Assembly: GCA_014380545.1 (NCBI GenBank)
Contig: JACMJP010000544.1
Coordinates: 1 to 6,374, forward strand
DNA: 6,374 bases
Direction: 5' to 3'
Source: Chitinophagales bacterium
Lineage (GTDB): Bacteria; Bacteroidota; Bacteroidia; Chitinophagales; BACL12
The notes under the pieces were generated by a model that saw only the letters and a program-made list of their open reading frames with translations, was not told where the DNA came from and made no database searches. The position numbers were made by a program, and so were the translations under genes. The first letter of the stretch is position 1. Each line of letters begins with the position of its first letter. Below are positions 4,056 to 6,374 of this stretch, piece by piece.

Positions 4056-6374
4056 CTACATATTCCTCCTGTACTGTCCCCCCACTTCAAACAACGCATG
4101 TGTAATTTGGCCGAGCGAACAATACTTGCATGCTTCCATGAGTGCATCAAAAATGTTTTTATTTTCTATTGCAGCAAGTTGAATATTTCTTAAATGCTCC
4201 TGTGCAATATCTTTATTTTTTTCATGCAGGTTTTTTAATGTGGTTATCTGATTTTCTTTTTCTTGTTCCGTTGCACGAATCACTTCTGCAGGAATAATTG
4301 TGGGTGAGCCTTTGCTATTTAAAAAAGTATTTACCCCAATAATTGGATATTGCCCTGTATGTTTTAGTGTTTCATAATACAAACTCTCTTCCTGTATTTT
4401 CCCTCTTTGATACATTGTCTCCATTGCCCCCAATACTCCTCCTCTTTCAGTCATTCTATCAAACTCAATTAATACGGCTTCCTCAACAAGGTCAGTTAAT
4501 TCTTCAATAATAAATGAACCCTGAATTGGGTTTTCATTTTTCGCTAATCCCAATTCTTTATTAATAATGAGTTGAATTGCCATTGCCCTGCGCACACTTT
4601 CTTCAGTTGGTGTTGTTATGGCTTCATCGTATGCATTTGTGTGAAGGCTATTACAATTATCATAAATTGCATACAGCGCCTGCAGTGTTGTGCGTATATC
4701 ATTAAAATCAATTTCCTGTGCATGCAAACTTCTGCCGCTTGTTTGAATATGATATTTTAATTTTTGTGTTCTCTCATCTGCTCCGTATTTTAATTTCATT
4801 GCTTTTGCCCAAATCCTTCTTGCCACTCTGCCGATAACAGAATATTCCGGATCAATTCCGTTACTGAAGAAGAAAGATAAATTCGGTCCGAAATCATTAA
4901 TACTCATTCTCCGTGATAAATAATATTCCACATACGTAAATCCATTCGCCAATGTGAACGCTAATTGTGTAACCGGGTTCGCCCCTGCTTCCGCAATATG
5001 ATAACCGGAAATGGAAACCGAATAAAAATTTCTTACTTTTTTCTGAATAAAATAATCCTGCACATCGCCCATTAAACGCAAAGCAAATTCTGTAGAAAAA
5101 ATACAGGTATTTTGTGCCTGGTCTTCTTTTAAAATATCAGCCTGCACTGTTCCTCTTACAACACTTAAAGTTTTTGCTTTTATAGTTTCATAAACTTCTT
5201 TTGGCAATACCTGATCACCTGTTACACCAAGGAGCATTAATCCTAATCCTGAATTTCCAGTCGGAATTTCACTATGATATTTCGGACGTAACTGTTCCCT
5301 TTCTTTATAAATCTCTTTTATTTTATTTTCAACTTCCTCAATTAAATTATTTTCCCGGATATACATTTCGCATTGCTGATCAATTGCTGCATTCATAAAA
5401 AATGCAAGCAACATAGGAGCGGGTCCGTTAATGGTCATTGATACGGATGTTCTCGGATCAGATAAATTAAATCCGCTGTACAATTTTTTTGCATCATCCA
5501 AACAACAAATACTCACACCGCTGTTACCAACCTTTCCATAAATATCCGGGCGATAATCAGGATCATTACCATAGAGTGTTACACTATCAAATGCCGTAGA
5601 TAATCTTTTTGCAGGAAGCCCTGCACTTACATAATGAAATCTTTTATTCGTCCTTTCCGGTCCGCCTTCGCCGGCAAACATTCTTGCCGGATCTTCTTCT
5701 TCTCTTTTGAAAGGATAAATTCCTGCAGTGAATGGAAATTCTCCCGGCACATTTTCCTGCAATTGCCATTTTAAAATATCGCCCCATGCCTCATATTTCG
5801 GCAAAACAATTTTTGGAATTTGCAAATGCGACAAACTTTCTGTATGTGTTTTTATTTTGAGTTCTTTATCTCTTACTTTAAAAATATAATATTCACTTTT
5901 GTAAGAATCAACTTTCTTATTCCAGTTGTTAATTAAGTCTAAATTTTCACCATCAATTTTCTTTTCCCATTTTTTATACTCCCCTTCAAGTGCCTTTTTT
6001 AATTCAGCATCTGAAATAATTTGCTTTGTTTTATGGAGGGCAAATAAATTTTGTGCAATGTTCTTTTGCTCTTCTGCTTTTTTATCGTAGCTGCGGTTAT
6101 TCTCTGATATCTCCGAAAGATATCTTGTGCGATGCGGTGGAATGATGAATATTTTTTTACTCATCTCATCCGTAATATGAAAATCTGAATTCAGATCAAC
6201 TTTTGTTTTTTCTTTTATTGTATCCATTAAATGGCGATACAATTGATTTGTTCCGGGGTCATTAAATTGTGAAGCAATGGTCGCAAACACAGGCATTGTT
6301 TCCACATTTTTTTCAAATAACTTATGATTGCGCTGAAATTGTTTTCTCACATCCCGCTGTGCATCCTGTGCGCC
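4056..6374 (-). CDS. icmF: Fused isobutyryl-CoA mutase IcmF, C-terminal part (5' end outside window)
   Basis: The frame is open from the right edge to TAA at 4056-4058, giving 772 residues. The GTG at 6350 is internal, because the upstream codons (GAQDAQRD) continue the family sequence. Full IcmF has an N-terminal B12-binding domain, a MeaB-like GTPase chaperone, a linker and the mutase barrel; here only the linker (about 1-190) and complete mutase remain. Residues numbered from the window edge: Phe233 in RMFAGEGGPERTN and Gln421 in ILKEDQAQNTCIF replace the Tyr89 and Arg207 of methylmalonyl-CoA mutase, the signature for isobutyryl-/butyryl-CoA interconversion. SGYHIAEAG supplies the active-site Tyr458-His459 pair. 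The end (ITHALFEVGGQYRRNM) is standard. The enzyme needs adenosylcobalamin and links branched and straight C4 acyl-CoA metabolism. An extra segment lies between DQQ and VRGT (about 336-406). It is transcribed toward the caspase gene, 16 bases apart, and is not part of that system. Confidence 0.93.
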   Translation of the reverse strand, partial: GAQDAQRDVRKQFQRNHKLFEKNVETMPVFATIASQFNDPGTNQLYRHLMDTIKEKTKVDLNSDFHITDEMSKKIFIIPPHRTRYLSEISENNRSYDKKAEEQKNIAQNLFALHKTKQIISDAELKKALEGEYKKWEKKIDGENLDLINNWNKKVDSYKSEYYIFKVRDKELKIKTHTESLSHLQIPKIVLPKYEAWGDILKWQLQENVPGEFPFTAGIYPFKREEEDPARMFAGEGGPERTNKRFHYVSAGLPAKRLSTAFDSVTLYGNDPDYRPDIYGKVGNSGVSICCLDDAKKLYSGFNLSDPRTSVSMTINGPAPMLLAFFMNAAIDQQCEMYIRENNLIEEVENKIKEIYKEREQLRPKYHSEIPTGNSGLGLMLLGVTGDQVLPKEVYETIKAKTLSVVRGTVQADILKEDQAQNTCIFSTEFALRLMGDVQDYFIQKKVRNFYSVSISGYHIAEAGANPVTQLAFTLANGFTYVEYYLSRRMSINDFGPNLSFFFSNGIDPEYSVIGRVARRIWAKAMKLKYGADERTQKLKYHIQTSGRSLHAQEIDFNDIRTTLQALYAIYDNCNSLHTNAYDEAITTPTEESVRRAMAIQLIINKELGLAKNENPIQGSFIIEELTDLVEEAVLIEFDRMTERGGVLGAMETMYQRGKIQEESLYYETLKHTGQYPIIGVNTFLNSKGSPTIIPAEVIRATEQEKENQITTLKNLHEKNKDIAQEHLRNIQLAAIENKNIFDALMEACKYCSLGQITHALFEVGGQYRRNM

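Noticed and set aside
4040..4075. Bidirectional terminator between the convergent caspase gene and icmF
   Set aside because: Only a 4-bp AGGA/TCCT stem is visible, with no T run after it; too weak to call although termination must occur nearby.
6348..6350. GTG as the start of the mutase gene
   Set aside because: Upstream in-frame codons are open to the window edge and read as IcmF linker; the B12-binding and GTPase domains must lie further upstream.

Overview
The window reads as chromosomal DNA of a member of the Bacteroidota. The sequence is AT-rich, genes lack clear Shine-Dalgarno sites, one promoter-like element resembles the Bacteroidota type (TTG, 20-base spacer, TAnnTTTG-like), the left-edge secreted protein has a signal peptide ending in Ala-Gln, and the protein families fit that phylum. 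The genus cannot be fixed from what is visible.

Left part (1-1228). A minus-strand gene for a small exported protein runs off the left edge (1-389). Next comes a stretch of gene remains. A minus-strand nucleotidyltransferase gene (430-683) has lost its middle and is frameshifted. A fragment of its small partner gene (677-805) overlaps the nucleotidyltransferase start by 7 bases. On the plus strand, the 3' end of a DUF72 (YecE-like) gene (910-1228) is broken by three frame changes. Only about 100 bases (806-909) between the remnants are unexplained. All three calls come from reading the three frames together, since none survives as one open frame.

Centre (1267-4039). Two intact plus-strand genes lie one base apart. 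The first encodes a 117-residue EACC1-like protein (effector-associated constant component 1). The second encodes an 805-residue multidomain protein: an N-terminal caspase-fold protease (His91, Cys142), a 41-residue-period tandem repeat, a charged linker, about six TPRs, and a C-terminal region that may be a winged helix. EACC1 with an adjacent caspase-type effector is a known layout of predicted NTP-dependent or multicellular-type conflict (immunity or programmed death) systems. The likely scheme is that the TPR/C-terminal part senses or scaffolds, EACC1 acts as a shared adaptor, and the protease acts as effector. This scheme is inference. A possible promoter lies at the end of the DUF72 remnant.

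Right part (4056-6374). A minus-strand gene, open at the right edge and convergent with the caspase gene (16 bases between stop codons), encodes the C-terminal 772 residues of a fused adenosylcobalamin-dependent acyl-CoA mutase. Phe and Gln at the two specificity positions mark it as isobutyryl-CoA mutase (IcmF), a housekeeping carbon-metabolism enzyme. The window therefore shows a conflict module and decayed accessory genes next to a metabolic gene.
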